A stretch of 64,000 bases of DNA from Erwinia sp. S63 (GTDB lineage Bacteria; Pseudomonadota; Gammaproteobacteria; Enterobacterales; Enterobacteriaceae). The position numbers were made by a program, and so were the translations under genes. How positions within the stretch are numbered: the first letter of the stretch is position 1; each line of letters starts with the position of its first letter. Shown here one piece after another: positions 1-10,065 of this stretch. Below the pieces are notes generated by a model. The model made no database searches. It was not told where the DNA came from and was given only the letters and a program-made list of their open reading frames with translations. The stretch is from NCBI RefSeq assembly GCF_016625195.1, contig NZ_JACVUP010000005.1, forward strand, positions 1-64,000, in the 5' to 3' direction.

Positions 1-51
1 TCTGGTTTCTGATACCAGCATTCCGGGGTTCGAATCCCTGCACCCCAGCCA
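1..51 (+). tRNA. tRNA-Gln (anticodon CTG), 3' part
   Basis: The window opens inside a tRNA. The anticodon arm CTGGT-TTCTGAT-ACCAG centres on CTG, which reads glutamine CAG codons. A T arm with the TTCGAAT loop follows, and the CCA end is encoded at 49-51. The D arm and 5' acceptor strand lie outside the window. E. coli has a Met/Leu/Gln tRNA cluster next to ubiF, so the position agrees. Confidence 0.9.
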
Positions 52-59
52 AATTGCAC

Positions 60-92
60 AATAAAGCCCGCTTATGCGGGCTTTATTGTTTT
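60..92 (+). terminator. Rho-independent terminator of the tRNA operon
   Basis: A perfect 12-bp stem (AATAAAGCCCGC / GCGGGCTTTATT) with loop TTAT is followed by GTTTT. It starts 9 bases after the tRNA. Because the stem arms end in A/T runs it could also stop leftward ubiF transcripts. Confidence 0.85.
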
Positions 93-137
93 CTGCATCT
101 AGGAAAATACCAAGAGCGCCCTGCGACGCTCTGCCAC

Positions 138-1310
138 CTACAAGCCCAATGCGTACTTCAGCGCCTTGCGTTTCAGCGCTCCGGCATTCTCCGCCGCGAT
201 CAATCCCAGATTTCGTGCAAATCGCAGCGGTGAAAGCGTATTGCTGAAGGCAAAATAGAACAGATCCATTCCCCCCTGCATCAGCAAATTATCTTTATAG
301 CGTTGACGATGATAACGCTGTAACACCGCATCCGATGACCATAACTGAGCCTGGCTGCGCGCCTCCACCAACGTATTGATCAACGCATCAACATCGCGAT
401 ACCCGAGGTTTACGCCTTGTCCGGCGAGGGGGTTGATGGTGTGTGCTGCATCACCCACCAGCGCTAATCCTGGCAAAACATAGCGCGTAGCGTGGCGGCG
501 AACCAGCGGGAATGAGGCCGCCTTCTTCACCTGAATACGCCCGACGCGTGCCGGGAAGTGGGCGTGAATCTCTTTTTCAAGCTGTGACAATGGCATTGCC
601 TGTAGCTGGCGAATACGCGCCGGTGCGTCATACCACACCAGAGAGGCGTGATGATCAAACAGCGGCAGGAACGCGCGAGGCCCCTCTGGCGTAAATTGCT
701 GCCAGGTCGAATCCCCCACTTCCTGCTCGCATTCGACGCTGATCAGCATGCAAGACTGCGCGTATTGCCAGCCACGCACGCCAATCCCCGCCAGTTGGCG
801 CACGCGTGAATTGGCGCCATCCGCGCCTACCACCAGCCGCGTATCCAGCGTGGTGCCATTATCCAGCTGAACCTGCCAGCCGCCACGAAGCGATTGAAGC
901 TGTTGCAGGCTGGCGGGACAGATCAGCGTGATCCCTTCTTCCTGCATCTTTTCCCACAGCGCACGTTGCAGCACGCTGTTTTCCACCATATATCCCAGCT
1001 CTGGCAAACCCAACGAGGCAGCATCAAAAGTCACATGTGCACTTTGCCACTCCCAGGTTTCGAGCTTGCGGTAAGGCGCACAGCGCATCGCCTGCACGCG
1101 CTCCCACACATTCAATTGACGCAGCAGTGCCACCGACGAGGCCCCAATCGCGGAAATGCGTACATCGGGCGGGCTTGCGACATCAAACGCAGCGGGCTCG
1201 GCGCGTTCAATCACCGCCACACGAAATTGCTGCTGTGCCAGGCCACAGGCCAGCGCCGCGCCCACCATGCCGCCGCCCACCACCACCACATCAAAATGTG
1301 AATCCTGCAT
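138..1310 (-). CDS. ubiF: UbiF, 3-demethoxyubiquinol 3-hydroxylase
   Basis: FAD-dependent monooxygenase that performs a late ring hydroxylation in ubiquinone synthesis on the cytoplasmic face of the inner membrane. The 390-residue protein has the usual length of the family. It shows the N-terminal dinucleotide-binding motif VVGGGMVG (residues 10-17), the DG motif VGADGANSRVR near 160 and the FAD ribose motif VGDAAHTINPLAGQG near 285-300, in the order of the UbiH/UbiF/COQ6 family. It is divergent from miaB and adjacent to the tRNA-Gln gene, as in E. coli. UbiH, UbiI and UbiF are paralogues; synteny decides for UbiF. Confidence 0.93.
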   Translation of the reverse strand: MQDSHFDVVVVGGGMVGAALACGLAQQQFRVAVIERAEPAAFDVASPPDVRISAIGASSVALLRQLNVWERVQAMRCAPYRKLETWEWQSAHVTFDAASLGLPELGYMVENSVLQRALWEKMQEEGITLICPASLQQLQSLRGGWQVQLDNGTTLDTRLVVGADGANSRVRQLAGIGVRGWQYAQSCMLISVECEQEVGDSTWQQFTPEGPRAFLPLFDHHASLVWYDAPARIRQLQAMPLSQLEKEIHAHFPARVGRIQVKKAASFPLVRRHATRYVLPGLALVGDAAHTINPLAGQGVNLGYRDVDALINTLVEARSQAQLWSSDAVLQRYHRQRYKDNLLMQGGMDLFYFAFSNTLSPLRFARNLGLIAAENAGALKRKALKYALGL

Positions 1311-1479
1311 TGACTCTAATCCTTCTGCTTGCCGTGATAGCTCACGTCATCACGTTGATAGATAAAGTGTACCGGAAATTGGCTGCACAATCTCAGGCCC
1401 TGCTGTGCTGGTCACAACAGCAGCAAAGCATTACAATACGCGCCCTGCACTTCCCTGCACTGAATCAATGGCTAGTTCG

Positions 1480-2904
1480 ATGACCAAAAAACTGCATATT
1501 AAAACCTGGGGCTGTCAGATGAATGAGTACGATTCATCAAAGATGGCCGATCTGCTGAACAGCACACACGGTTACACCCTGACCGAGGACGCTGAAGAGG
1601 CGGATGTACTGCTGCTCAACACCTGCTCGATCCGTGAGAAGGCGCAGGAGAAGGTTTTCGCCCTGTTAGGACGCTGGAAGAAATTGAAAGCGATAAATCC
1701 TGACGTGATTATTGGCGTCGGCGGCTGTGTCGCTTCGCAGGAAGGTGAACGTCTGCGTGAACGCGCCAACTGCGTAGATATTGTGTTTGGACCACAGACG
1801 CTGCATCGCCTGCCAGAAATGCTCAATCAGGTGCGCGGGACGAAAAGCCCGGTGATTGACATCAGCTTCCCGGAAATCGAGAAATTTGACCGCTTACCGG
1901 AACCACGTGCAGAAGGCCCGACGGCCTTTGTGTCGATCATGGAAGGCTGCAACAAATACTGTACTTTTTGCGTGGTGCCTTACACCCGCGGTGAGGAAGT
2001 CAGCCGTCCCTGTGACGATATTCTGCTGGAAATCGCGCAACTGGCCGCGCAGGGCGTGCGAGAAGTTAACTTACTGGGCCAGAACGTCAATGCCTATCGC
2101 GGCACGACCTTTGATGACCAGCTTTGCAGCTTCGCGGAACTGTTGCGTCTGGTCGCGGCCATTGATGGCATTGATCGCATCCGTTTCACCACCAGCCACC
2201 CGATTGAATTCACCGATGACATTATCGATGTCTACCGTGACACGCCAGAGCTGGCGAGCTTCGTGCACTTACCGGTACAGAGCGGTGCCGACCGCATTCT
2301 GACATTAATGAAGCGCGCCCACACCGCGCTGGAATACAAAGCGATTGTGCGCAAGCTGCAGAAAGCGCGTCCTGATATTCAGATGAGTTCAGACTTCATC
2401 ATTGGTTTCCCCGGCGAAACCCAGCAGGATTTTGAGCAGACCATGAAGTTAGTGGGCGACGTGAATTTCGATGTCAGCTTCAGCTTCATCTACTCGGCAC
2501 GTCCGGGTACGCCAGCCGCTGACTTGCCTGACGATGTGTCGGAAGAAGAGAAAAAGCAGCGCCTGTATATCCTGCAGGATCGCCTCAATCAGCAGGCGAT
2601 GGCGTGGAGCCGCCGCATGCTCGGCACCACACAGCGTGTGCTGGTAGAAGGCATCTCACGTAAAAATGTCATGGAACTGACCGGACGCACCGACAACAAC
2701 CGCGTGGTGAACTTCGAAGCGCCTGTTGAGATGATCGGTAAGTTTGTGGACGTGGAAATTGTCGATGTCCATGCCAACTCGCTGCGTGGCAAACTGATTC
2801 GTACTGAAGATGAAATGGCATTGCGTGTCAGCCTCAGCCCCGATGCCGTGATAGCCCGCACGCGCCGCGAAAATGACATCGGCGTAGGTCTTTACCAGCC
2901 TTGA
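1480..2904 (+). CDS. miaB: MiaB, tRNA-2-methylthio-N6-isopentenyladenosine synthase
   Basis: Radical-SAM methylthiotransferase that adds a methylthio group to i6A37 of tRNAs. I chose the ATG at 1480 (MTKKLHIK), giving 474 residues, the E. coli length; an in-frame ATG at 1405 would add 25 residues unlike the family. The N-terminal domain has the three cysteines of the auxiliary 4Fe-4S cluster (C12 in [12 protein letters not shown], then TCSIRE and GGCVASQ). The radical-SAM triad is CNKYCTFC near 157-164, and a TRAM domain ends the protein. It stands alone between divergent ubiF and the ybeZ operon. Confidence 0.95.
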   Translation: MTKKLHIKTWGCQMNEYDSSKMADLLNSTHGYTLTEDAEEADVLLLNTCSIREKAQEKVFALLGRWKKLKAINPDVIIGVGGCVASQEGERLRERANCVDIVFGPQTLHRLPEMLNQVRGTKSPVIDISFPEIEKFDRLPEPRAEGPTAFVSIMEGCNKYCTFCVVPYTRGEEVSRPCDDILLEIAQLAAQGVREVNLLGQNVNAYRGTTFDDQLCSFAELLRLVAAIDGIDRIRFTTSHPIEFTDDIIDVYRDTPELASFVHLPVQSGADRILTLMKRAHTALEYKAIVRKLQKARPDIQMSSDFIIGFPGETQQDFEQTMKLVGDVNFDVSFSFIYSARPGTPAADLPDDVSEEEKKQRLYILQDRLNQQAMAWSRRMLGTTQRVLVEGISRKNVMELTGRTDNNRVVNFEAPVEMIGKFVDVEIVDVHANSLRGKLIRTEDEMALRVSLSPDAVIARTRRENDIGVGLYQP

Positions 2905-2920
2905 TGCCCCCTCGCTTTGC

Positions 2921-2945
2921 GCGGCAGTACACAAGGTGCTGCCGC
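2921..2945 (+). terminator. Stem-loop after miaB
   Basis: GCGGCAG and CTGCCGC pair across an 11-base loop 17 bp after the miaB stop. There is only a short T run (GTTT), so it may be a weak terminator or a 3'-end protecting hairpin. Confidence 0.4.
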
Positions 2946-3003
2946 CTGTTTCATCCCGAGCCCCTTGCATTCCACCTGCAACGCCCAAATATCGCTTCTG
3001 TAA

Positions 3004-3028
3004 CTTGCAGCCGGGCCTTGCCCCATAA
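3004..3028 (+). promoter_or_regulatory. Candidate heat-shock (sigma-32) promoter for ybeZYX-lnt
   Basis: CTTGCA (3004-3009) and CCCCATAA (3021-3028) resemble the sigma-32 -35 (CTTGAA) and -10 (CCCCATNT) elements and lie about 85 bp before ybeZ. The spacer is 11 bp, shorter than the usual 13-17, which is the main doubt. As I recall, the E. coli ybeZYX-lnt operon belongs to the heat-shock regulon. Confidence 0.45.
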
Positions 3029-3112
3029 ATAATTCCGTATAGATGCTTATGTCTGTGATGAAGCATTGGATACACCTTCTTCAACTGGCCCTGAGTGACC
3101 CAAAGGATTCAT

Positions 3113-4183
3113 TTGAATATCGAAACTCGTGAAATCGCCCTTGAACCGGCAGATAACCGCCGACTGATGAGCCTGTGCGGTCCGTTTGATGACAATGTGA
3201 AGCAGCTGGAAAAACGTCTCGGTGTCGAAATCAATCGCCGGGACAATCACTTCAAACTGGTGGGCCGAGCGCTCAGCGTTGACGCAGCTATTAATATTCT
3301 GCGTGACCTGTACGTGAGCACCGCGCCTGTGCGTGGTCAGATTCCGGATATTGAACCGGACCAGGTGCATCTGGCGATCAAAGAGAGCCGTGTACTGGAG
3401 CAAACCGCCGAAAGCGTGCCGGAGTTTGGTAAAGCCATCCACATCAAAACCAAGCGCGGTGTGATTAAGCCTCGTACGCCCAACCAGGCGCAGTACGTGG
3501 CGAACATTCTCGACCATGACATTACCTTTGGTGTGGGGCCTGCCGGTACCGGTAAAACCTATCTGGCGGTTGCCGCTGCCGTTGATGCACTGGAACGTCA
3601 GGAAATCCGACGCATTCTGCTGACGCGTCCTGCGGTAGAGGCCGGTGAAAAACTGGGCTTCCTGCCGGGTGACCTGAGTCAGAAAGTCGATCCTTACCTG
3701 CGCCCGCTCTACGATGCCTTGTTCGAGATGCTCGGCTTTGAGCGCGTGGAAAAGCTGATGGAGCGCAATGTGATTGAAGTGGCTCCGCTGGCTTACATGC
3801 GTGGACGTACACTCAACGACGCCTTTGTGATTCTCGATGAGAGTCAGAACACCACCATCGAACAGATGAAGATGTTCCTGACTCGTATCGGCTTCAACTC
3901 CAAAGCGGTGATCACCGGTGACGTGACGCAGATTGACCTGCCACGCAGCACCAAATCCGGCCTGCGCCATGCCATTGAGGTATTAGCTGAAGTCGATGAA
4001 ATCAGCTTTAACTTTTTCCACAGCGAAGACGTGGTGCGTCATCCGGTTGTCGCACGCATCGTGAATGCTTATGAAGCGTGGGAAGAAGCCGACCAGAAAC
4101 GCCGTGATAAACTGGCAGAAGAGCGCAAGCGTGAAGCGCTGGCGTCTCAACTAGCTACCCCAACCAGCCCGCAGGAGCCTTAA
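3113..4183 (+). CDS. ybeZ: YbeZ (PhoH-like ATPase, PhoL)
   Basis: PhoH-family P-loop NTPase that acts with YbeY in ribosome/RNA maturation; its exact biochemical role is unsettled. An N-terminal KH-like region is followed by the Walker A motif GPAGTGKT (142-149) and Walker B LDES (241-244). Of the possible starts I favour TTG at 3113: AAAGGA lies 5 bases upstream and the product then starts MNIETREI, as in E. coli (MNIDTREI). A GTG at 3095 would add six residues and has no ribosome-binding site. The stop overlaps the ybeY start by one base, so translation is probably coupled. Confidence 0.93.
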   Translation: MNIETREIALEPADNRRLMSLCGPFDDNVKQLEKRLGVEINRRDNHFKLVGRALSVDAAINILRDLYVSTAPVRGQIPDIEPDQVHLAIKESRVLEQTAESVPEFGKAIHIKTKRGVIKPRTPNQAQYVANILDHDITFGVGPAGTGKTYLAVAAAVDALERQEIRRILLTRPAVEAGEKLGFLPGDLSQKVDPYLRPLYDALFEMLGFERVEKLMERNVIEVAPLAYMRGRTLNDAFVILDESQNTTIEQMKMFLTRIGFNSKAVITGDVTQIDLPRSTKSGLRHAIEVLAEVDEISFNFFHSEDVVRHPVVARIVNAYEAWEEADQKRRDKLAEERKREALASQLATPTSPQEP

Positions 4184-4656
4184 TGAGCGCGGTGATTTTA
4201 GATTTACAGTTGGCCTGTGCCGATGAAAATGGCCTGCCAGCCGAACCCGCTTTCCAGCGCTGGCTCGAAGCCGCCGTGACGCCTTTCCAGCCGGAAAGTG
4301 AAGTGACCATCCGTCTGGTGGATGAAGCCGAGAGTCATGAGCTTAATCTGACTTATCGCGGTAAGGATAAGTCGACCAACGTGCTCTCTTTCCCATTTGA
4401 AGCGCCACCAGGGATTGAGCTGCCCCTGCTGGGCGATCTGATTATTTGTCGTCAGGTTGTTGAGCAAGAAGCGGAAGAACAAGGCAAAACCGTTGAAGCC
4501 CACTGGGCGCATATGGTAGTCCACGGCACGTTACACCTGCTGGGCTATGACCATATTGAAGATGAAGAAGCCGAAGAAATGGAGGCGCTGGAGACCGAGA
4601 TAATGCTTGCTCTTGGTTATCCTGACCCGTACATTTCGGAGAAAGAAGACGCCTGA
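4183..4656 (+). CDS. ybeY: YbeY endoribonuclease
   Basis: Zinc-dependent single-strand endoribonuclease for 16S rRNA 3'-end maturation and 70S quality control. The 157-residue protein carries the UPF0054 signature [15 protein letters not shown], placing the metal ligands at H114, H118 and H124, the same numbers as in E. coli. It begins at TAATG, sharing one base with the ybeZ stop. Confidence 0.96.
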   Translation: MSAVILDLQLACADENGLPAEPAFQRWLEAAVTPFQPESEVTIRLVDEAESHELNLTYRGKDKSTNVLSFPFEAPPGIELPLLGDLIICRQVVEQEAEEQGKTVEAHWAHMVVHGTLHLLGYDHIEDEEAEEMEALETEIMLALGYPDPYISEKEDA

Positions 4657-4740
4657 TCCCCTTAGGTTCAGGTTATTGCGCTGCTGGCGCGGATGCCAGC
4701 AGTTCCTTTCCCTCACCAGAGAGAACGAAATAAAAACGCC

Positions 4741-5622
4741 ATGAGCGACGACCATTCTCAAAACAGCGACGCACCCAGTAGTAAAAAGGGATTTTTCTCC
4801 CTGTTAATTAACCAACTTTTTCACGGTGAACCCAAAAACCGTGATGAGCTACTGGGACTGATCCGCGATTCTGAGCAAAAAGAGCTGATTGACCAGGACA
4901 CCCGCGACATGCTCGAAGGGGTGCTGGATATTGCCGAGCAGCGCGTGCGTGACATCATGATCCCGCGCTCCCAGATGATCACCCTTAAACGCAACCAAAG
5001 CCTTGAAGAGTGCCTTGCGGTCATTATTGATTCCGCCCACTCGCGCTTCCCGGTGATCAGCGAAGATAAAGACCACGTCGAAGGCATTTTGATGGCCAAA
5101 GACCTGCTGCCGTTTATGAGCAGCGCGTCTGAGCCTTTCAGCATTGAGAAAGTGCTGCGCACCGCCGTGGTGGTGCCTGAAAGTAAGCGTGTCGACCGCA
5201 TGCTGAAAGAGTTCCGTTCCCAGCGCTATCATATGGCGATCGTCATTGACGAATTTGGCGGCGTTTCAGGACTGGTCACGATTGAAGACATCCTCGAATT
5301 GATCGTGGGTGAAATTGAAGATGAGTATGACGATGAAGAAGATCGTGATATCCGTCAGTTAAATCGCCATACCTACACGGTGCGGGCGCTTGCGCCGATT
5401 GAAGATTTTAACGAGGTATTTGGTACCAGCTTCAGTGATGACGAAGTGGATACCATTGGCGGTCTGGTGATGCAGGGATTCGGCCACCTTCCCGCGCGCG
5501 GTGAAAGTATCGACATTGATGGTTACCAATTCAAAGTCGCGATGGCCGATAGCCGCCGTATCATCCAGGTGCATGTGAAAATTCCGGAAGATTCTCCACA
5601 ACCGCAACTGGAAGACGAATAA
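4741..5622 (+). CDS. ybeX: YbeX/CorC, CBS-domain protein
   Basis: CBS-pair protein linked to magnesium/cobalt homeostasis (as CorC) and, more recently, ribosome metabolism. The ATG at 4741 gives MSDDHSQNS and 293 residues, as in E. coli; an upstream ATG at 4693 would add a poor extension. Two CBS motifs cover roughly 70-190 ([31 protein letters not shown]). An acidic linker and a C-terminal CorC_HlyC domain follow. The protein has no membrane segment. It is third in the ybeZYX-lnt operon, 84 bp after ybeY and 4 bp before lnt. Confidence 0.94.
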   Translation: MSDDHSQNSDAPSSKKGFFSLLINQLFHGEPKNRDELLGLIRDSEQKELIDQDTRDMLEGVLDIAEQRVRDIMIPRSQMITLKRNQSLEECLAVIIDSAHSRFPVISEDKDHVEGILMAKDLLPFMSSASEPFSIEKVLRTAVVVPESKRVDRMLKEFRSQRYHMAIVIDEFGGVSGLVTIEDILELIVGEIEDEYDDEEDRDIRQLNRHTYTVRALAPIEDFNEVFGTSFSDDEVDTIGGLVMQGFGHLPARGESIDIDGYQFKVAMADSRRIIQVHVKIPEDSPQPQLEDE

Positions 5623-5626
5623 TTTT

Positions 5627-7153
5627 ATGGCATTAGCCTCTCTCTACTCGCAGCAGCGGGTTCGCCTGCTGCTGGCTTTGATTACGGGTGCCGTTGGCAC
5701 CCTTTCCTTTTCTCCCTATGATTTTTGGCCTGCCGCATTAGTTTCCCTCGCGGGACTGCAACTGTTGCTGCTGGATCGCCGCAGCCCACAAGCCGCCGCT
5801 ATTGGCTTCGTCTGGGGCTTTGGTCTGTTCGGCAGTGGCATTAACTGGGTTTACGTCAGCATCGCCACCTTTGGCGGTATGCCTGGCCCGGTTAACGTCT
5901 TCCTGGTGATATTGCTGGCTGCTTACCTCGCCATCTATCCAATGCTATTCGCGGCGGTGCTTAATCGCCTGTGGCCACGCGCGACTTTGTGGCGTCTGGT
6001 GTTGGCGGCGCCGGCATTGTGGCAAATCAGCGAATTTCTGCGGGGCTGGATCCTGACCGGATTCCCGTGGCTGCAGTTCGGCTACAGCCAGATCGACGGT
6101 CCGCTCAAAGGCCTTGCGCCGCTAGCGGGCGTTGAAACCATCACTTTCCTGCTGATGGTGATTGCCGGTCTGCTGGTGCATGCGTTATATCATCGCACGG
6201 TGAAAAGCCTGGTAGCCGCCTTGGTACTGTTGCTGCTGCCATGGCCGCTGCGTATGTTGCAGTGGTATCAGCCGCTGCCGGAACGCAGCGTGGACGTGGC
6301 GATGGTGCAAGGCAACATTCCCCAGTCGATGAAGTGGGACCCACAGCAATTGCTGAATACGTTGCGTGTGTACACCTCTTACAGTCAGCCCTTCATGGGC
6401 AAAGCGCCGATCATCATCTGGCCTGAGTCGGCGATTACTGACCTGGAAAGCAATCAGCAGCCATTCCTTAAAGCGCTGGATGCCGAACTGCGCGAACGCG
6501 GTAGTTCCCTGATTACCGGGATTGTCGATTCACGCGTTGAAGGGGATAACCGCTACCACGATTACAACTCCGTGATTGTGCTGGGCGGCGAGCAGCCTTA
6601 CAGCTATCAGAGCCACAACCGTTATCAGAAAAACCATCTGGTGCCATTTGGTGAGTTTGTGCCGCTGGAAGATCTGCTGCGTCCGCTGGCGCCGTTCTTT
6701 GATCTGCCGATGTCATCGTTCAGCCGTGGCGCCTATGTGCAGCCGCAGTTGAAGGTGGCGGGTTATGATCTTACCAGCGCCATCTGCTACGAGATTGTGT
6801 TGGGCGAGCAGGTACGAGCCAACTTCCGTCCTGATACCAACTTCCTGCTGACCGTATCTAACGATGCCTGGTTTGGTCATTCCATCGGCCCCTGGCAGCA
6901 TTTCCAGATGGCGCGTATGCGTGCACTGGAACTGGGCCGTCCGCTGTTGCGATCCACCAACAACGGTGTGACTGCCGTCGTGAATGCTAACGGTGACGTT
7001 GAGAAAGAGATTCCGCAGTTCACCCGTGACGTACTGGAAGCTAAGGTGACACCCACCACCGGTGAAACTCCGTACGCCAAAGCAGGTATCTGGCCGGTGT
7101 GGATTCTGACGTTAATTGGCATCGTTATCGCGATTATGCGTCGCCGCCACTGA
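5627..7153 (+). CDS. lnt: Lnt, apolipoprotein N-acyltransferase
   Basis: Inner-membrane enzyme that adds the third acyl chain to the N-terminal cysteine of lipoproteins, allowing Lol sorting. Residues 1-215 contain a series of membrane helices; the periplasmic carbon-nitrogen hydrolase domain follows. The catalytic residues count to E267 (IWPESAI), K335 ([12 protein letters not shown]) and C387 (AICYEIV), the same numbers as in E. coli. A last membrane helix ends at MRRRH. It is the last gene of the ybeZYX-lnt operon. Confidence 0.96.
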   Translation: MALASLYSQQRVRLLLALITGAVGTLSFSPYDFWPAALVSLAGLQLLLLDRRSPQAAAIGFVWGFGLFGSGINWVYVSIATFGGMPGPVNVFLVILLAAYLAIYPMLFAAVLNRLWPRATLWRLVLAAPALWQISEFLRGWILTGFPWLQFGYSQIDGPLKGLAPLAGVETITFLLMVIAGLLVHALYHRTVKSLVAALVLLLLPWPLRMLQWYQPLPERSVDVAMVQGNIPQSMKWDPQQLLNTLRVYTSYSQPFMGKAPIIIWPESAITDLESNQQPFLKALDAELRERGSSLITGIVDSRVEGDNRYHDYNSVIVLGGEQPYSYQSHNRYQKNHLVPFGEFVPLEDLLRPLAPFFDLPMSSFSRGAYVQPQLKVAGYDLTSAICYEIVLGEQVRANFRPDTNFLLTVSNDAWFGHSIGPWQHFQMARMRALELGRPLLRSTNNGVTAVVNANGDVEKEIPQFTRDVLEAKVTPTTGETPYAKAGIWPVWILTLIGIVIAIMRRRH

Positions 7154-7173
7154 CACTCCGATCACATTCTGAC

Positions 7174-7203
7174 AGGCGAAGTGCTCACTTCGCCTTTTTT
7201 TTG
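7174..7203 (+). terminator. Rho-independent terminator after lnt
   Basis: AGGCGAAGTG / CACTTCGCCT forms a hairpin followed by a run of 8-9 T, 20 bp after the lnt stop. Confidence 0.9.
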
Positions 7204-7454
7204 CGCTTTTTTCCGCTCCCATCGGCTACGCTTTACCAAATTCTCTGCTGGCTTTTTCACGCATTTCACCGTGCTGGCACGATCATTGCTATTTATTTCA
7301 GTGATTTTCTCAACATCAGCGTTTTGTCAGCGTAATGCCATGTTCACGCACTATTATTTGGCACTGACACGCACCGAAACGGCGCAATAGCTTTTTATTG
7401 CCTCTTAATGGTGCGGAGCGGCTCGCAAAAAACAAACTTTTTTGTTTCATTGCG

Positions 7455-7484
7455 TTAACAATTCGCTATGTTAATCACTATCCT
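7455..7484 (+). promoter_or_regulatory. Candidate sigma-70 promoter of gltI
   Basis: TTAACA (7455-7460) and TATCCT (7479-7484) with an 18-bp spacer lie about 110 bp before the gltI start. The stretch from the lnt terminator (7204) to here holds no gene that I can support. Confidence 0.4.
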
Positions 7485-7526
7485 GCGCGCAGTTGCGCTA
7501 AGGGATAACTAAAAAAGCAGCACGAA

Positions 7527-7544
7527 ATACACACAACATCACAA
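7527..7544 (+). promoter_or_regulatory. C/A-rich element in the gltI leader (probable GcvB site)
   Basis: The leader contains a run of C and A (ATACACACAACATCACAA) about 50-65 bases before the gltI ATG. In Salmonella the small RNA GcvB represses gltI by pairing its G/U-rich region to such an element, which also enhances translation. No pairing was calculated; composition and position support the call. Confidence 0.5.
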
Positions 7545-7592
7545 TCTGCGCAGTTTATGTTCTGCGCGACATCCATTCAAAGGAGTAGGAAC

Positions 7593-8486
7593 ATGCAGAC
7601 ACGCAAAGTGGCATTATCTCTTTTGCTGTTGGGAGCAGCAGCGGGAGCGGCCCAGGCGGAAGATCTCACCGGCACCCTGAAAAAAATTAATGATAGCGGC
7701 GTGATCGTCGTTGGGCATCGTGAGTCATCAGTTCCCTTTTCTTACTACGACAATCAACAAAAAGTAGTTGGCTATTCACAAGACTACTCAAACGCCATCG
7801 TAGCGGCGATCAAAGCCAAGCTGAACAAGCCTGATCTGCAGGTAAAAATGCTGCCGATCACCTCTCAGAACCGTATTCCACTGCTGCAAAACGGCACTTA
7901 CGATTTTGAATGTGGCTCTACCACCAACAACCTGGAACGTCAGCAGCAAGCTGCCTTCTCCGATACCGTCTTCATCATCGGTACGCGTCTGCTGGTGAAA
8001 AAAGGTGGCGATATCAAAGATTTCGCTGACCTGAAAGGCAAAACCGTTGTCGTGACCTCTGGTACCACTTCTGAAGTTCTGCTGCACAAGCTGAACGATG
8101 AGAAGAAAATGGACATGCGCATCATCAGCGCCAAAGACCATGGTGATTCTTTCCGTACGCTGGAAACCGGTCGTGCCGTGGCCTTCATGATGGATGACGC
8201 GCTGTTGGCGGGTGAACGTGCTAAAGCGAAGAAACCAGACGACTGGCAGATCACTGGCACACCTCAGTCGAAAGAAGCCTACGGCTGTATGCTGCGTAAA
8301 GAAGACCCGCAGTTCAAACAGCTGATGGATGAAACCATCGCCAAAGCGCAGACCTCGGGTGAAGCCGCTAAGTGGTTCGATACCTGGTTCAAACAGCCGA
8401 TTCCACCGAAGAATCTGAACATGAACTTCGAACTGTCTCCAGATATGCAGGCGCTGTTCAAAGCACCAAACGACAAAGCACTCTGA
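7593..8486 (+). CDS. gltI: GltI, glutamate/aspartate periplasmic binding protein
   Basis: Captures L-glutamate and L-aspartate for the GltJKL importer. The ATG at 7593 follows AAGGAGTAGG and gives a signal peptide (MQTRKVALSL...AAGAAQA) cleaved after about A22. The mature domain has SBP_bac_3 features, and the 297-residue length is near E. coli GltI. An upstream in-frame ATG at 7557 lacks a ribosome-binding site and would spoil the signal peptide. The leader carries a C/A-rich GcvB-type site. Confidence 0.94.
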   Translation: MQTRKVALSLLLLGAAAGAAQAEDLTGTLKKINDSGVIVVGHRESSVPFSYYDNQQKVVGYSQDYSNAIVAAIKAKLNKPDLQVKMLPITSQNRIPLLQNGTYDFECGSTTNNLERQQQAAFSDTVFIIGTRLLVKKGGDIKDFADLKGKTVVVTSGTTSEVLLHKLNDEKKMDMRIISAKDHGDSFRTLETGRAVAFMMDDALLAGERAKAKKPDDWQITGTPQSKEAYGCMLRKEDPQFKQLMDETIAKAQTSGEAAKWFDTWFKQPIPPKNLNMNFELSPDMQALFKAPNDKAL

Positions 8487-8634
8487 ATTAACAATGAAAA
8501 CAAGGGCAGTTAGGCTGCCCTCTCGATTGCTGAACACGCGGTGCGGACAGACAGACTGCAACAGGTCGTTCCCCTGAAGCAGGACGCAAGACACCGCTCA
8601 ACAATCTTATGGGTAGCCTCGCTACCCTTTTTTT
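8487..8634 (+). ncRNA. sroC: Probable SroC small RNA from the gltI-gltJ spacer
   Basis: In E. coli and Salmonella the gltI 3' region releases SroC, a roughly 150-base RNA that sponges GcvB. Here the 148 bases from the gltI stop to the terminator match that position and length. They contain a first hairpin (AGGGCAGTTAGGCTGCCCT, 8503-8521) and end in a strong intrinsic terminator. The sequence between is divergent, so the call rests on position, length and structure. Confidence 0.6.
8611..8634 (+). terminator. Intra-operon terminator between gltI and gltJ
   Basis: A perfect 7-bp stem GGGTAGC / GCTACCC with a 3-base loop is followed by seven T. It probably sets gltI expression above that of the membrane components and forms the 3' end of SroC. 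Confidence 0.85.
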
Positions 8635-8647
8635 ACCGGAGCTCGTT

Positions 8648-9388
8648 ATGGGTATCGATTGGAACTGGGGCATCTTTTTACAACAGGCCCCGTTCGGCAA
8701 TACGACTTACCTCGGCTGGCTGTGGTCCGGATTTCAGGTTACCGTTGCGGTTTCCTGCTGCGCCTGGATTATCGCCTTCCTGGTAGGTTCCTTCTTTGGC
8801 ATTCTGCGTACCGTGCCTAATCGACTGCTGTCGACCATTGGCACCTGCTACGTGGAACTGTTTCGTAATATCCCGCTGATCGTCCAGTTCTTCTTCTGGT
8901 ATCTGGTGGCGCCAGAACTGGTGGGCGAAAAACTGGGGATGTGGTTCAAAGCAGAGCTGGATCCCAATATTCAGTTCTTTGTTTCCTCGACCATTTGCCT
9001 TGGATTGTTTACTGCTGCGCGCGTGTGTGAACAGGTCCGCGCCGCGATTCAATCACTGCCGCGCGGCCAGAAGAACGCCGGTCTGGCAGTCGGCCTTACG
9101 TTACCGCAAACCTATCGCTACGTGCTGCTGCCGAATGCCTATCGCGTAATTGTGCCGCCGATGACCTCGGAAATGCTAAACCTGGTGAAAAACTCTGCCA
9201 TCGCTTCGACCATTGGTCTGGTGGATATGGCGGCACAGGCCGGTAAGTTGCTCGACTACTCGGCACACGCCTACGAATCCTTCACCGCCATTACCCTGGC
9301 TTACGTGGGTATTAACCTGGTGATCATGCTGATTATGAGTTTGGTAGAACGTAAAATTCGCCTGCCCGGCAACCTGGGAGGCAAATAA
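8648..9388 (+). CDS. gltJ: GltJ, glutamate/aspartate ABC permease
   Basis: Inner-membrane permease of the GltIJKL importer. I chose the ATG at 8648 ([10 protein letters not shown]), 13 codons inside the longest frame, because it matches the E. coli start and follows GGAG after the terminator T run; the product has 246 residues. It contains several membrane helices and the EAA-type cytoplasmic loop near [19 protein letters not shown]. It shares one base with gltK. Confidence 0.94.
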   Translation: MGIDWNWGIFLQQAPFGNTTYLGWLWSGFQVTVAVSCCAWIIAFLVGSFFGILRTVPNRLLSTIGTCYVELFRNIPLIVQFFFWYLVAPELVGEKLGMWFKAELDPNIQFFVSSTICLGLFTAARVCEQVRAAIQSLPRGQKNAGLAVGLTLPQTYRYVLLPNAYRVIVPPMTSEMLNLVKNSAIASTIGLVDMAAQAGKLLDYSAHAYESFTAITLAYVGINLVIMLIMSLVERKIRLPGNLGGK

Positions 9389-10065
9389 TGTACGATTTTG
9401 ACTGGAGTTCGATTCCTCCAAGCCTGCCCTATTTGTGGAATGGCTTGATCATCACCTTCAAGATTACCGCTGTCGCCGTGGTGTTCGGCATTATCTGGGG
9501 CACCATTCTGGCCGTGATGCGTTTGTCACCTTTCGCACCGATCCGCTGGTTTGCCAAGCTGTACGTCAACCTATTCCGCTCCGTACCGCTGGTGATGGTG
9601 CTGCTGTGGTTCTATCTGGTGGTGCCTGCGTTACTGCAACAGGTGTTGGGGCTTTCTCCTAAAACCGACATTCGCCTGATCTCCGCCATGATCGCTTTTG
9701 CGCTGTTTGAAGCGGCCTACTACTCGGAAATCATCCGCGCCGGTATCCAGAGCATCTCACGCGGGCAGTCCAATGCCGCGCTGGCGCTCGGCATGACGCA
9801 CTGGCAGTCAATGCAACTGATTATCCTGCCGCAGGCGTTCCGCGCCATGGTACCACTGCTGCTGACGCAGGGCATTGTGCTGTTCCAGGATACCTCGCTG
9901 GTGTATGTATTAAGCCTGGCTGACTTCTTCCGCACCGCCTCAACCATTGGCGAACGTGACGGTACCCAGGTTGAAATGGTTCTGTTTGCCGGTCTGGTCT
10001 ACTTCGTGATCAGCCTGAGCGCTTCGCTGTTGGTTAGCTATCTGAAAAGAAAGAGGACGGTTTAA
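9388..10065 (+). CDS. gltK: GltK, glutamate/aspartate ABC permease
   Basis: Second permease subunit of the glutamate/aspartate importer, 225 residues. The BPD_transp_1 fold is seen as alternating hydrophobic helices with the loop [19 protein letters not shown] that contacts the ATPase. It starts at TAATG on the gltJ stop and is followed without a gap by gltL. Confidence 0.95.
   Translation: MYDFDWSSIPPSLPYLWNGLIITFKITAVAVVFGIIWGTILAVMRLSPFAPIRWFAKLYVNLFRSVPLVMVLLWFYLVVPALLQQVLGLSPKTDIRLISAMIAFALFEAAYYSEIIRAGIQSISRGQSNAALALGMTHWQSMQLIILPQAFRAMVPLLLTQGIVLFQDTSLVYVLSLADFFRTASTIGERDGTQVEMVLFAGLVYFVISLSASLLVSYLKRKRTV

Noticed and set aside
3047..3970. 307-codon open frame on the minus strand
   Set aside because: It is antisense to ybeZ, whose protein is clearly conserved; the frame has no domain and no ribosome-binding site and arises from codon bias.
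7788..8594. 268-codon open frame on the minus strand
   Set aside because: It lies antisense to gltI and the SroC region with no recognisable protein features.
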